In this document: positions 12,569 through 13,836 of the stretch, piece after piece | Layout of the letters: each line of letters opens with the position of its first letter | Position numbering within the stretch: position 1 is the first letter of the stretch | DNA from: Halobacteriales archaeon QS_9_70_65 | GTDB lineage: Archaea > Halobacteriota > Halobacteria > Halobacteriales > Haloarculaceae | Assembly (NCBI GenBank): GCA_003023535.1 | Contig: PXSC01000087.1 | Coordinates: 1-13,836, forward strand | DNA: 13,836 nt | Reading direction: 5' to 3' | Program-made: the position numbers and the translations under genes | The notes under the pieces: model-generated | Told to the model about the DNA's origin: nothing | Databases searched by the model: none | The model's input: only the letters and a program-made list of their open reading frames with translations

Positions 12569-13117
12569 TCACAGCTCGAACCGCTCGACGGTCCGGTACT
12601 CGGGGCCGTCGGCCGTCAGCGTGCTCTCGGTCAGTCGGAGCTCCTCGACCCCGAGGCGCCCGACCTCGGGGTCGTGCTCCCGGATCGCCCGCCGGACGTC
12701 CTCCTTGGCGGCGGCGTGGTCCATCCGCGCCAGCGTGACGTGCGGCGTGAACTCGTGGTCGGCGGCGTCGTAACCGAGGGTCGTCGTCGCCGCCTCCAGC
12801 GCCTCGTGGAGCGCCGTCAACTCCTCGCTACCGGCCCCGACGCCGAGCCAGACGACGCTGATATAATCCAGCGACGGGAAGACGCCGAGGCCTTCGAAAT
12901 TGGCCTCGAAGGGGTCGACGCCCGCGGCGTCGACGGCCCGCCCGACGGCGTCCGACAGCGCCTCGAGATCGTGGTCGCCCTCGCCGAGGAACGTCATCGT
13001 CACGTGGGCCTGCTCTGGGTCGGTGGGGGTCAGCCCCGGCAGGTCCCGGAACGGCGCCTGTGCGTCGGCCATCGGGTCGGCCAGCCCGTCGAGGTCGACG
13101 CTCACGAACAGTCGCAT
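12569..13117 (-). CDS. thpR: RNA 2',3'-cyclic phosphodiesterase (2'-5' RNA ligase family)
   Basis: ThpR belongs to the 2H phosphoesterases, which open 2',3'-cyclic phosphates or reversibly form 2'-5' linkages in RNA such as tRNA halves. The 182-residue protein has both catalytic HxT motifs: HVTMTFLG with His38 and Thr40, and HVTLARM with His126 and Thr128, separated by the usual distance. The N-terminus RLFVSVDLD and the middle [20 protein letters not shown] are also typical. ATG 13117 is supported by a TATA-like element 22-31 nt upstream; starts further upstream have no family similarity. Transcribed alone, divergent from the TPR gene. Confidence 0.94.
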   Translation of the reverse strand: MRLFVSVDLDGLADPMADAQAPFRDLPGLTPTDPEQAHVTMTFLGEGDHDLEALSDAVGRAVDAAGVDPFEANFEGLGVFPSLDYISVVWLGVGAGSEELTALHEALEAATTTLGYDAADHEFTPHVTLARMDHAAAKEDVRRAIREHDPEVGRLGVEELRLTESTLTADGPEYRTVERFEL

Positions 13118-13138
13118 GTCCGTCGTTACCCGCGAGGA

Positions 13139-13148
13139 GTCTAAGTTC
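13139..13148 (-). promoter_or_regulatory. TATA-like element of thpR
   Basis: On the minus strand AACTTAGA is centred about 27 nt before ATG 13117 in the divergent thpR-TPR region; spacing fits a leaderless transcript. Confidence 0.5.
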
Positions 13149-13241
13149 CGGCGGACGCGTCGGGCGGCGCGGGCACCGACCGTCGTCCTCTCCCGGCCGG
13201 AGCCCGCAACCCTTACCCGGGCCGGCGGCCAACTCAACTGT

Positions 13242-13836
13242 ATGACCGACGAGGAGCGAGACGAGCCCCACGAGTTCTCCGAGGGCCAGGGGTTCGACGA
13301 CCCCTACGAGGGGTTCGACATCGACCCGCCGGAGCTGGACGTCGACCCCGACGAGGTCGATCCGGTCGATTCCCGGGTCGTCGCGGACACGCTGGACCGC
13401 GAGCAGATTCCGACCGAGCAGGTCGACGACGAGGAACTACTCGACGTCGGGCTGGACTACATGCGCATCAACCGCCACGAGCAGGCTACCGACACCTTCG
13501 AGCGCGCCGCCCGGTACACCGACGACGACGGCGTCGAGCAGGAGGCGTGGGTGAACAAGGGCGCAGCGCACGCGGAGCTGCAGGAGTTCCAGCGGGCCAT
13601 CGAGTCCTACCGGGAGGCGCTGCGAATCGACGACGACTCGGAGCACGCCGCCTCTGCGGAGACGAACCTGGCGTACGCGCTGTGGAAGGCCGGCCGGAGC
13701 GAGCAGGCGCTGGAACACGCCGAGCGGGCCGTCGAGTTGGACCCCCGGTTCCCGCAGGGCTGGTACAACCGCGGGTTCTTCCTGCTGGAGCGCGGCCTCG
13801 CCGAGGACGCCGTCTCCTGTTTCGACAACGCGCTCC
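13242..13836 (+). CDS. Tetratricopeptide repeat protein, 3' end outside the window
   Basis: The frame from ATG 13242 is open to the window end (198 codons). An acidic N-terminal region of about 60 residues (DEPHEFSEGQGFDDPYEGFD) is followed by TPR units at about 65-95 (LLDVGLDYMRINRHEQATD), 102-135 (AWVNKGAAHAELQEF), 139-169 (TNLAYALWKAGRSEQALEHA) and from 173 (WYNRGFFLLERGLAEDAVSC). The alternating small and large hydrophobic residues and the W-L-G-Y/A-F-A-P pattern are visible. TPR proteins are protein-interaction scaffolds; the partner is unknown. A TATA-like CCTTACCC lies about 25-32 nt before the start. No signal peptide or membrane helix is seen in the part present. Confidence 0.85.
   Translation, partial: MTDEERDEPHEFSEGQGFDDPYEGFDIDPPELDVDPDEVDPVDSRVVADTLDREQIPTEQVDDEELLDVGLDYMRINRHEQATDTFERAARYTDDDGVEQEAWVNKGAAHAELQEFQRAIESYREALRIDDDSEHAASAETNLAYALWKAGRSEQALEHAERAVELDPRFPQGWYNRGFFLLERGLAEDAVSCFDNAL

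Overview
The window is a 13.8 kb piece of a haloarchaeal (class Halobacteria) chromosome. The evidence is very high GC with GC-rich third codon positions, acidic proteins, TATA boxes 25-30 nt before start codons with almost no leader, and archaeal genes (aIF-6, L31e, L39e, L18a/LX, prefoldin, FtsY). The genus cannot be told from the sequence alone.

Layout. (1) 1-1270: the end of a cobalt ECF-type transport operon, with the cbiQ tail, a cbiO that has lost Walker B, and a DUF1405-like remnant with two in-frame stops. (2) 1460-4017: a tetrapyrrole operon, hemC-cobA-hemD, from porphobilinogen to uroporphyrinogen III and on to precorrin-2, which feeds siroheme and cobalamin. (3) 4294-5718: an archaeal RecJ-like DHH/DHHA1 phosphoesterase. 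(4) 5920-8105: an enoyl-CoA hydratase gene broken by a 5' deletion, a ~1.5 kb IS200/IS605-type element carrying a decayed tnpB, and a G10-tract frameshift. (5) 8217-8918: an uncharacterised cysteine-rich haloarchaeal protein. (6) 8915-12498, minus strand: the archaeal translation/secretion cluster L39e-L31e-aIF-6, a 637-bp hairpin-rich gap, then L18a-prefoldin alpha-FtsY and a pilin-like remnant. (7) 12569-13836: divergent thpR (2'-5' RNA ligase family) and a TPR protein that runs off the window.

The most striking feature is how many genes carry internal deletions while keeping recognisable ends: cbiO, the hydratase 5' end, the pilin-like gene and prefoldin alpha (all out of frame), and probably hemD and the 8217 gene (in frame). 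Added to this are premature stops in DUF1405 and tnpB. Either this genome is shedding sequence by short deletions or the assembly is faulty; read mapping would decide. Other leads are an IS element whose ends can be placed to within 3 bp, with hairpins that suggest a TnpB omega RNA; a three-copy 26-bp motif that twice begins exactly at a stop codon; and a hairpin-rich spacer inside the ribosomal cluster.
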